From: Nannocystis sp.
GTDB taxonomy: Bacteria > Myxococcota_A > Polyangia > Nannocystales > Nannocystaceae
Direction of reading: 5' to 3'
Assembly (NCBI GenBank): GCA_016712315.1
Contig: JADJRG010000013.1
Span: 2,020,001-2,084,000, forward strand
DNA length: 64,000 nucleotides
Shown here: positions 39,798 through 47,154 of the stretch, piece after piece
How the letters are laid out: each line of letters begins with the position of its first letter
How positions within the stretch are numbered: the stretch's first letter is position 1
Program-made: the position numbers and the translations under genes
The notes under the pieces: model-generated
What the model saw: only the letters and a program-made list of their open reading frames with translations
Database searches by the model: none
Told to the model about the DNA's origin: nothing

Positions 39798-41450
39798 ATG
39801 GAGAACCCGTCAGCCAAAGGTCCCGCGCCGCCGAAGCCAGCTTGGGTGGAGGCGCTGCTCCAGGAGTTGTTCCACAGCGGCGCGCCGCGGCTGGTTCGTG
39901 AGCGGGTGATCGGTCGAGGGGGGATCGGCGCCGTGTCGATCGCCGTCGACGCCGCGCTCTCCCGCCGCGTCGCGATGAAGACGCTGCACACGCGCACGTA
40001 CAGCGAGGAGGTGCTGGTCCGCGGCTTCATCCGTGAGGCGCAGATCACCGGCCAGCTCGGTCACCCCAACATCGTGCCGGTCTACGACGTGGGCGTCGAT
40101 GGCGACGGCGGCGAGCTCTACTTCACGATGAAGCTGGTCGAGGGGCGCGGGCTGAACAAGATGATCGCCAGGCGCCGCGAGCAGGAGGATCTCGGCTACG
40201 ACTACGAGCGCATGTTGAACCTGGTCGAGACCCTGTTGAAGGTCTGCGACGCCCTCGCCTTCGCGCACAGCCGCGGCGTGCTCCACTGCGACATCAAGTC
40301 GGAGAACGTGATGGTCGGTGACTTCGGCGAGGTCTACTTGATGGACTGGGGCGGGGCGATGCTGCTGCGCCCGCGCGAGGGGGCGGACACGAGCCTGTGG
40401 GTGCAGGGGATCTTGCCGGAGCTGCCGGGGCAGAGCACCGAGGGGCTGGTCTTTGGGACACCCGCGTATATGGCGCCTGAGCAGGCGCACGGCCGCCGTT
40501 CGGCGATGGATGAGCGCTCCGACGTCTTCGCGCTGGGGGCGATCTTGTACGAGATCCTCTCCGGTCGGGCGCCCTTCCGCGCGCCGACGACGATGGAGGC
40601 GCTGCGCCTCGCTCAGCGCTACCAGCTCGACCCGCTCGACGCGATCGTCGACCGCGCGCTGGTCCCCCGCGAGCTGGTGCGGATCACCATGAAGGCGCTC
40701 GCGCGGCGGCCAGATGACCGCTACTCGAGCGTCGAGGCGCTGAAGCAAGATCTGGTGCGGATGCTGCGCGGCGGCAACTCGTTCCCGACGGTGCGCTTCG
40801 CCAAGGGGTCGCTGATCATCCGTGAAGGTGAGGTCGGCGACGCGGCGTACAGCATCGTCACAGGCGCGGTAGAGGCGTTTCGGGTGGTCGAGGGGGGCGA
40901 GCGGGTGTCGCTGCGGGTGATGGGTCCAGGCGACGTGTTCGGTGAGACGGCGATCTTCGCGTCCGCGCCGCGGAGCGCCAGCGTGGTCGCGCTCACCGAG
41001 GCGACGCTGGTGGTCGTCACGGGGGACGTGATCGAGCAAGAGATGGGGGCGATGAAGCCGTGGATGGGCGCGTTCATCCGGGCGCTCGCGAGCCGCTTCG
41101 CGAGCGCTGAGGCGCGCGCGCGACGGGGCAGCGCGGCGCCGGTGAAGCCCTCGGCGCCGGCGAAGCCCGCGGCGGCGGCGAAGCCCGCGGCGGCGAGGCC
41201 CGCGGAGCCGACGCTCCCGGGCTCTCGCCTCTTCGCGGGGGCGAGCGAGGAGAGCCTGATGATCGACCTCGAGGAGCCGAACTCGCATGACGAGTGCACG
41301 GACCTCACGGCGGGGCAGAGCGAGGAGCGCGAGCTGACGGTGATGGTCGAGGGCGCGACCGAGAGCGGCGCGGCCGCGGCCGAGAGCGGCGCGGGCGCGG
41401 TGAGGAGCGAAGCGGACGCGGATGAGCCGGAGATCGACGTCGAGTTCTAG
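39798..41450 (+). CDS. Ser/Thr protein kinase with a C-terminal cyclic-nucleotide-binding domain
   Basis: The 550-residue protein has a Hanks-type kinase domain (about 35-320): GRGGIGAV loop, VAMKTLH Lys, HCDIKSENVMV catalytic loop, LMDWGGA in place of DFG, and GTPAYMAPEQA. A cyclic-nucleotide-binding domain follows (about 333-430), with FGETAIFASAPRSASVVA, the phosphate-binding cassette with its Glu and Arg intact. The tail is Ala/Pro-rich and acidic. The HCD and DWG variants occur in a known subgroup of myxobacterial kinases. The gene lies 88 bp after a class III cyclase, so cAMP or cGMP made by the neighbour may control this kinase. Confidence 0.9.
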   Translation: MENPSAKGPAPPKPAWVEALLQELFHSGAPRLVRERVIGRGGIGAVSIAVDAALSRRVAMKTLHTRTYSEEVLVRGFIREAQITGQLGHPNIVPVYDVGVDGDGGELYFTMKLVEGRGLNKMIARRREQEDLGYDYERMLNLVETLLKVCDALAFAHSRGVLHCDIKSENVMVGDFGEVYLMDWGGAMLLRPREGADTSLWVQGILPELPGQSTEGLVFGTPAYMAPEQAHGRRSAMDERSDVFALGAILYEILSGRAPFRAPTTMEALRLAQRYQLDPLDAIVDRALVPRELVRITMKALARRPDDRYSSVEALKQDLVRMLRGGNSFPTVRFAKGSLIIREGEVGDAAYSIVTGAVEAFRVVEGGERVSLRVMGPGDVFGETAIFASAPRSASVVALTEATLVVVTGDVIEQEMGAMKPWMGAFIRALASRFASAEARARRGSAAPVKPSAPAKPAAAAKPAAARPAEPTLPGSRLFAGASEESLMIDLEEPNSHDECTDLTAGQSEERELTVMVEGATESGAAAAESGAGAVRSEADADEPEIDVEF

Positions 41451-41615
41451 GCGACGCAGCTCGCGCCGCGCCGGTCAAGGAAGACGCGGAGCGCTGAGGT
41501 CGCTGTGATCGTGCGTGCGCGCCGCGGTGTGATCCTTCGATCGCATCGCGCGCTGTGATCCCCAGCACTGCTATTTTTTTCCGATCATCGCGGCGCTGCG
41601 CCACAATTTGCGGCG

Positions 41616-42533
41616 ATGAAGCCCTCGATGTTCTCCCTGCCTGAACGGATGGGTCTGCGGCTGCTCAACGCGCAGGGGCTGCGGAGCCGCTGGATCGACG
41701 GCCCAGGGGGGCCGGTGCACTCGCTCGAGGGCGAGGGCCGCGGCGAGCTGCCGCCGGTGGTGCTCCTGCACGGGCTCAGCGCGAACGCGGCGGCGTATGG
41801 CGGCTATCTGCGGCGGATGCTGGTCCACTCGCAGCGGGTGGTCGCGCCGGACATGCCAGGGCACGGGCTGAGCCCCGTGCCGCGGGGCGGGCTGAACCGC
41901 GACACGATGTTGGAGGGCGGCTTCGCGGCGCTGGACCGGCTGATCGAGGCGCCCGCGATCTTGGTGGGCAACTCGATGGGCGGGCTCGGGGCGATCCGCT
42001 ACGCGCTGGCGCGGCCCGAGAAGGTGCGCGGGCTGGTGTTGGTGTCGCCAGGCGGCGCGCCGATGCCAGAGCCGGCGTTTCAGCGCTTCCTCGACGCGTT
42101 CCGCCTCAGCAGCTACAACGACGCGCTGGCGTTCGTCGATAAGATCTTCGCGCGCTCGCCGCGGCTGCTGCGCCACGCGGTCGCCGTGGGGGTGCGCGAG
42201 CGCTTCACCCACCCGGCCTTGCGGGGCCTCATCGATGGGATCTCCTCCGCGGATATGCTGCGCCCCGACGAGCTGGCCGCGCTGCGTGCGCCGACGCTGG
42301 TGATCTGGGGCAGCGAGGAGCGGATCCTGCCGCGCTCCCACCTCGCGTTCTTCGCCGACCACCTGCCTGCAGGGGCCAGGATCGAAGAGTGGGCGGGTTT
42401 TGGCCACATCGGCTTCCTCGAACAGGTCGAGGAGATGGTGCTGCGGACCGTTCGCTTCGCTCGTGAGATCTCTTACGCAGGGCGTGCGTCGACGCTCTCT
42501 GGCCAGCGTGACACCCTCGCCGTATCGGACTGA
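41616..42533 (+). CDS. alpha/beta hydrolase
   Basis: The 305-residue protein shows the alpha/beta-hydrolase order: oxyanion-side VVLLHGLSANAAAYGGY, nucleophile elbow LVGNSMGGLGAIRYA (Ser in GNSMGG), an acidic region VIWGSEERILPR, and the catalytic His in EWAGFGHIGFLEQ. The cap domain lies between about 155 and 225. The usual acid Asp after WG seems shifted to SEE/R-E-E. The substrate is unknown; esters or lipids are likely given the acyltransferase 135 bp downstream. A run of T just upstream (about 41573) may be part of the promoter. Confidence 0.8.
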   Translation: MKPSMFSLPERMGLRLLNAQGLRSRWIDGPGGPVHSLEGEGRGELPPVVLLHGLSANAAAYGGYLRRMLVHSQRVVAPDMPGHGLSPVPRGGLNRDTMLEGGFAALDRLIEAPAILVGNSMGGLGAIRYALARPEKVRGLVLVSPGGAPMPEPAFQRFLDAFRLSSYNDALAFVDKIFARSPRLLRHAVAVGVRERFTHPALRGLIDGISSADMLRPDELAALRAPTLVIWGSEERILPRSHLAFFADHLPAGARIEEWAGFGHIGFLEQVEEMVLRTVRFAREISYAGRASTLSGQRDTLAVSD

Positions 42534-42667
42534 GAGCCCCACAATTTCAGGCGGAAGAGCCGCCGACGAGCGGCGCCGCAGAGCCCGCCGCGTCGCCGCA
42601 TGAGCCGGTCGACGCGCGGAGTCCTCCTCCGTGGGCGCCGATCGACCCCGACGCGCTGCGATCGGCG

Positions 42668-43423
42668 GTGCGCACCTTCGATCTGCTGGCGCGGTACCAC
42701 CGCCTCGAGGTGCGTGGTCTGGAGCGTGTGCCCGAAGGGCCGGCGCTCTTCGTCGGCAACCACAACGGCGGCCTGAACCCGGTCGATGGGTTGTTCCTCA
42801 TCCACTACTACCGCCGCTTCGGCTACGACAAGCCGATCTACGTGCTCGCGCACGACATCCTCTTCTCGGTGCCGAGGATCGCCCGGGTGCTGGGGTCGGT
42901 GGGGATCGTGCCAGCGCACCGCGACTCCGCGCGGGCGCTGCTCGAGGCGGGGCATAAGGTGCTGGTCTTCCCAGGCGGTGACATCGAGAACCTGCGGCCG
43001 TTTACGGCGCGTCGGCGGGTGGTCCTCGGCGGCCGCCAAGGGTTCGCTCGCCTGGCCCTCAAGACAGGTGTTCCGATCGTGCCGGTCGTCGGCGCGGGCA
43101 ACCACGAGATCTTGGTGGTGCTGTCGCAGGGGCGGCGGCTGGCGCGGCTGATCGGCGCGGATCGGCTGGCGCGGGTGCACTCGATCCCGCTGATCTTCGC
43201 GCTGCCGTGGGGGCTGCTCTTCGGGCCGATGGCGGCGCTGCCCTACCTGCCGCTGCCCGCGAAGATCACCGTGCAGATCGGCCACCCGATCGAGGCCGCG
43301 GCTTGGGAGGAGATGAGCGACCCCGAGGCGCTCGCCGACCAGCTCTACCTGCAGACCGAGCAGGTGATGCAGTACATGCTGACCGAGCTGTATCAGGAGC
43401 GGCTGCTGCCGATCATCGGCTGA
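42668..43423 (+). CDS. lysophospholipid/diacylglycerol-type acyltransferase
   Basis: The 251-residue product matches the PlsC/DGAT2-like acyltransferase fold. FVGNHNGGLNPVD carries the catalytic NH with its Asp seven residues on, VFPGGDIENLRPF is the acceptor-binding block, and FARLALKTGVPIVPVV is the third motif. It would transfer acyl chains to a glycerolipid on the membrane. GTG 42668 is the first usable start, but about 40 in-frame Pro/Ala-rich codons without a stop precede it, so initiation may be further upstream at a non-standard codon. The gene follows the hydrolase. Confidence 0.8.
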   Translation: MRTFDLLARYHRLEVRGLERVPEGPALFVGNHNGGLNPVDGLFLIHYYRRFGYDKPIYVLAHDILFSVPRIARVLGSVGIVPAHRDSARALLEAGHKVLVFPGGDIENLRPFTARRRVVLGGRQGFARLALKTGVPIVPVVGAGNHEILVVLSQGRRLARLIGADRLARVHSIPLIFALPWGLLFGPMAALPYLPLPAKITVQIGHPIEAAAWEEMSDPEALADQLYLQTEQVMQYMLTELYQERLLPIIG

Positions 43424-43438
43424 GCCGCGCGGTCGCGC

Positions 43439-44257
43439 CTAGCGAGCGGGCGGGGGCAGCTCCTTGGGCGCCGCGTTGGCGCGCGCGAGCAGGCCGCCGG
43501 CCATCCAGGTGACCCAGCCGCGCGGCAAGACGCCGGAGAAGAAGGCGTTGACCTTGTTGATCACGCCCGGCACGACGGCGCGGCGGCGGCGAAACATCGC
43601 CCGCACGCCGATCTGCGCGACCTGAGCGGCGCTGAGGATCGATAGGTCCATGATCGCCGGGGTCCGGGCGCCGGCTACCTGGTTAAACTCCGTGCGAGTG
43701 ATCCCAGGATACAGGGTCGTGACGCTGACGCCGCTGCCCTGCAGCTCGAAGCGCAGCGCCTCCGAGAAGCCGAGCACGTACGACTTGGTCGCCGCGTAGG
43801 CGCTGACGTAGGGCGAGGGCAAGAAGGCGGCGGCGGAGGCGACGTTGAGCACGTAGCCGCGGCCGCGGGCGGCCATGTCGCGGGCGCAGAGCTGGGTGAG
43901 GTGCGAGAGGGTGATCGCGTTGACGCGGATCATCGCCTCGACCGCCGCGAAGTCCATGTCGAGGAAGCGACCCTGCATGCCGTAGCCGGCGTTGTTGACC
44001 AAGACGTCGAGCGCGAGCTGACGCTCGGTGATCGCCGCGTGCACCTCGGCGGCGGCGTTCGGGGCGCTGAGGTCGCGCGCGAGCACGAGCACGTCGTGGC
44101 CGGTGTCTCTTTGGATCTCCTCGGCGAGCGCCTGCATGCGATCTCCGCGGCGGGCGACGAGGACCAGCGGGTGGCCGGCGCGGGCGAGCTCGCGGGCGAG
44201 ATCGACGCCGATGCCGCTGCTAGCGCCGGTGATGAGCGCGTATCCCTTGGCGGTCAT
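43439..44257 (-). CDS. short-chain dehydrogenase/reductase
   Basis: The 272-residue SDR shows the NAD(P)-binding GASSGIG at residues 11-17, the NNAG motif in VLVNNAGYGMQG, the catalytic Ser in VLNVASAAAFLPS, YAATK (Tyr and Lys of the triad), and PGITRTEF. A basic residue pair after the first strand (ARRGDR) favours NADPH. The substrate is not evident. It starts at ATG 44257, 23 bp after the end of the sterol-desaturase-type gene on the same strand, so the two are probably co-transcribed and may act on the same lipid. Confidence 0.85.
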   Translation of the reverse strand: MTAKGYALITGASSGIGVDLARELARAGHPLVLVARRGDRMQALAEEIQRDTGHDVLVLARDLSAPNAAAEVHAAITERQLALDVLVNNAGYGMQGRFLDMDFAAVEAMIRVNAITLSHLTQLCARDMAARGRGYVLNVASAAAFLPSPYVSAYAATKSYVLGFSEALRFELQGSGVSVTTLYPGITRTEFNQVAGARTPAIMDLSILSAAQVAQIGVRAMFRRRRAVVPGVINKVNAFFSGVLPRGWVTWMAGGLLARANAAPKELPPPAR

Positions 44258-44280
44258 TGTTCTCTAAAAAAAGTGGGGAT

Positions 44281-45177
44281 CTACTCGCTGGCTTCAGCGA
44301 CGTCGCCGCGCTTGATCGGCAGGGGGATGCCGTGGTGGTGGAGGTAGTTGGAGGACAAGCTCCAGTCCTCGTAATAGGTGCCGAGCAGGCGGTCGAAGAC
44401 CGAGAAGGCGGCGGCGTGGTTGATCAAGTTGCCGCGCTTGCAGTGGTGCAGCTTGTGCGCGTGGTTGTCCATGAAGATGTATTTGAGCCAGCCGATGTTG
44501 TAGGTGACGCTGGTGTGGTCGGTCGCCTGCAAGGCGAGGATCAAGGCGTAGGCGACCCAGGTGGACGCGAGGTCCATGCCGAGCAGCCAGGCGATGATGA
44601 TCAGCGACGGCTGAAACTGGCTGAACGAGGTGTCGACCCACGAGGACTGGTTGCCGCGCAGGAAGTCGAGCTCGGTGACCGAGTGGTGCGCGGCGTGCTT
44701 CTTGCGGTAGTAGCGGAGGATCGGGTGCGGGCCGCGGCTGTGGCTGGCGAGGCGGTGGATCAGGTAGTAGCCGAAGTCGGTGCCGACGGTGGCGATCGCG
44801 ATCAAGAGCCAGCTGTCGCGCAGCGCCCCGTGCAAGGGCACGTGCGAGAGCGCCCACCACCCGAGGGTGACGAAGCCGCCGCCGACGGCGACGCCCTTAA
44901 TAAAGACCATAAAGAGGCCGTCGACGATCTCGCGCGGGGTCGCCTTGGGGAGCTGCATCGACGGGTTGCGCTTCTCCTCGATCAAGGTGAACGAGATGAA
45001 GATCGCGGAGGCGGCGATGAAGCACCACAGCGCGTTCCAGGGGGTGAGGCCGAAGATCAGGAGGAAGATGACGTACGTGATCGGCGAGCCGAGGTGGCCG
45101 ATGGTGCCGTAGATCGGGTTGCCGACCTGTTCACGGGGGATCTCAGGGCGAGGGAGCGTCGTGTAGGTGGGCGCCAT
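44281..45177 (-). CDS. sterol desaturase/fatty acid hydroxylase family protein
   Basis: The 298-residue membrane enzyme has the three His boxes of the family: LIHRLASHS, KKHAAHHSVTE and DNHAHKLHHCKRG, with a further LHHHGIP near the end. Four hydrophobic spans (including YVIFLLIFGLTPWNALWCF and SLIIIAWLLGMDLASTWVA) place it in the membrane. It would use a di-iron centre, O2 and an electron donor to hydroxylate or desaturate a sterol, carotenoid or acyl chain. Nannocystis-type myxobacteria are known sterol producers, so a sterol substrate is plausible but unproven. Confidence 0.85.
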   Translation of the reverse strand: MAPTYTTLPRPEIPREQVGNPIYGTIGHLGSPITYVIFLLIFGLTPWNALWCFIAASAIFISFTLIEEKRNPSMQLPKATPREIVDGLFMVFIKGVAVGGGFVTLGWWALSHVPLHGALRDSWLLIAIATVGTDFGYYLIHRLASHSRGPHPILRYYRKKHAAHHSVTELDFLRGNQSSWVDTSFSQFQPSLIIIAWLLGMDLASTWVAYALILALQATDHTSVTYNIGWLKYIFMDNHAHKLHHCKRGNLINHAAAFSVFDRLLGTYYEDWSLSSNYLHHHGIPLPIKRGDVAEASE

Positions 45178-45328
45178 GGGAGTGCAGCGGACTTGTGATC
45201 GATGTTCTCACCCCTTCGCGCGCGCGGGGTACGCCGAGGCTCGATCACAGGGCGAGATCTGACTCACGGCGTGGCGACGCGCGTGCGCGTGCGCGGGTGT
45301 GCACACGAACGCGCAGCTCGGCGGCCGC

Positions 45329-46201
45329 TTAGGCGGGCGTGACGGGGGCGCGCTCTTCGAGGCGGTGGCGGAGCCAGTTCTCGACCTCGGTGGCGCGGTC
45401 GTCGACGTCGAGGAGGTTTTTTGTCGGGATCCCCAGGCGGCGGGCGAGATCTTCGCGGCCTGGATCGTTCTCCAGCTCCTCGAGGTCGGCGATGTAGTCG
45501 GCGAGCGCTCGCTCTGGCGGGTCGCCGTTGAAAAAACCCTGGGCGATGAGCTGGGCGCCGCGCAGGCGGGCGAGCTGCGCGAGGTCCCAGAGGTTGAACT
45601 CGGGGTGGTACTGCACGGCCCAAAAGACGCCGCGGCCGCGCTGGATGCTGACCGCTTGGACAGGTGAAAATTCGTTGCCGGCGAGGCCCTCGGTGTGCGC
45701 GCCGAGCTGGACGATGTGGTCCTCGTGGCTGGTGAGGGCGTCGAAGACCGGCGGCCGGCCTTCAAAGAGCGGGTGGGCGCGGCCGCGCTCGTTTAAAGCG
45801 ATGCCGCGGCTGACCCCGAATTCGCGGCCTCGTGGGTTACGCTCGCAGCGCCCGCCGTCGGCGGTGACGGCGAGCTGAGCGGCCCAGCAGCTGCCAAAGC
45901 AGTCGAGGCCGGCGTCGAGGGCGCGCTGGACGAGGGCGATCTGCTCGCGGACAGCGGCGGTGTCTTGGTGGATCGTCATGTTCGATCCGGTGAAGACGAG
46001 GCCGTCGTAGTCGCTGAGCGCGGCGCCCGCGGGTAAGGCGAAGCCGGCGGCGCCGAAGAGAGCGAGCTCGACGCGGGCGTCAGGGCGTAGGTGCAGGAGG
46101 AGGCGGCGATAGAGCTCGCCCCCGGGGGTGGCGCCGATGTCGAGGACGGCGCGGCGACCGGGCTCGTCGTAGGCGTCGAGGACGAGCAGCCTGAGGCTCA
46201 T
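45329..46201 (-). CDS. type 1 glutamine-amidotransferase-like protein
   Basis: The 290-residue protein follows the class I GATase order: YDGLVFTGSNMTIHQD, nucleophile elbow CFGSCWAAQL (Cys in GSCWA), and VQYHPEFNLWDLA with the His-Glu pair. This is the stand-alone type resembling GMP-synthase glutaminase domains, which often act on small amino compounds. ATG 46201 overlaps the stop of the TauD-type gene by 4 bp (ATGA), so the two are coupled and probably serve one pathway. The final 80 residues form a helical extension. Confidence 0.85.
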   Translation of the reverse strand: MSLRLLVLDAYDEPGRRAVLDIGATPGGELYRRLLLHLRPDARVELALFGAAGFALPAGAALSDYDGLVFTGSNMTIHQDTAAVREQIALVQRALDAGLDCFGSCWAAQLAVTADGGRCERNPRGREFGVSRGIALNERGRAHPLFEGRPPVFDALTSHEDHIVQLGAHTEGLAGNEFSPVQAVSIQRGRGVFWAVQYHPEFNLWDLAQLARLRGAQLIAQGFFNGDPPERALADYIADLEELENDPGREDLARRLGIPTKNLLDVDDRATEVENWLRHRLEERAPVTPA

Positions 46202-47019
46202 CGGGGGCGATCTCCTGCGATGGTGATCCGCTCCATGCGGCGGTGCGCTGGCCAAAAATCGTTGACCGGGCGGTGGAGGGTGGCGCGGTTGTCCCAAAAG
46301 GCGATCGAGCCGGGGCGCCAGGTGAAGCGGCAGGTGTGCTCAGGGGTCTCGAGGTGGTCGAAGAGGAAGCTCAAGACGGCGTCGCTCTCCGACTCCTTGA
46401 GGCCGTTGATGTGGGTGGTGAAGAGGCGGTTGACGAAGAGCGCCTTGCGGCCGCTCTCAGGGTGAGTGCGGACGATGGGGTGCCCCACGGGCGGGCTGCG
46501 CCGCACGGCCTCGCCGAGGCGCTCCCAGCCGCCGGGCTCGGCGAGGCTGTGGCGGAAGCCGTGGGCGAAGGAGTGGTTTGCGGTCAAACCATCGAGGTAG
46601 CGCTGCATCCGCCCAGAGAGGGACTCCCAGGCGCCGAAGAGGCTGGCCCACATGGTGTCGCCGCCGACCGGCGGGACGACGGTGCAGCGGAGGATCGAGC
46701 CGAGCGGCGGCTCCTGTAGAAAGGTCATGTCGGTGTGCCAGGTGTCGATCTTCGGGGGCTTGTCGGCGGTGTTCTCCAAGATGTTGATCTCGGGGAAACC
46801 ATCGACGTGCGGGTAGGCGGGGTGCGGCACCGGCTCGCCGAAGGCGCGGGCGAGGGCGAGGTGCTCGGCGGGGCCGATCGGTTGATCCCTAAAAAAAAGG
46901 ACCTGGTGGGCGAGCAGGCCCGCGCGCAGCTGCTCGAGCTCGGCGGGATCGAGGGGGGCGCGCAGATCGAGGCCTTCAACCTCGGCGCCGAGTGAGGCGA
47001 GCCGATGAAAGTGGAGCAT
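46198..47019 (-). CDS. TauD/TfdA family dioxygenase
   Basis: The 273-residue protein is a non-haem Fe(II)/2-oxoglutarate dioxygenase. WHTDMTF carries the HxD iron ligands, ATLHRPVNDF the distal His, and HRRMERITI the Arg that binds 2-oxoglutarate. The N-terminal LGAEVEGLDLRAPLDP and VLFFRDQPIGPAEH are typical of TauD. It would hydroxylate or cleave a small organic substrate; the coupled amidotransferase-like gene hints at an amino-containing compound. It is the first gene of a two-gene operon. Confidence 0.9.
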   Translation of the reverse strand: MLHFHRLASLGAEVEGLDLRAPLDPAELEQLRAGLLAHQVLFFRDQPIGPAEHLALARAFGEPVPHPAYPHVDGFPEINILENTADKPPKIDTWHTDMTFLQEPPLGSILRCTVVPPVGGDTMWASLFGAWESLSGRMQRYLDGLTANHSFAHGFRHSLAEPGGWERLGEAVRRSPPVGHPIVRTHPESGRKALFVNRLFTTHINGLKESESDAVLSFLFDHLETPEHTCRFTWRPGSIAFWDNRATLHRPVNDFWPAHRRMERITIAGDRPR

Positions 47020-47154
47020 CTGCCTTGTCCTATCCTCGGAGGGAATCTCGCACCTTCCGCGGCGGGCGCGGCCGGGCGAGCTCTGAGTCGCGTCGTGACG
47101 CCGCTCACCGCTCTGCGCTCGCAGGTCGGCGCGAGGATCGCCGCTCGCCGTGGA

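Noticed and set aside
38459..41450. Cyclase plus nucleotide-binding kinase as a CBASS-like defence system
   Set aside because: The cyclase is class III, not a CD-NTase, and no effector of the CBASS type is present.
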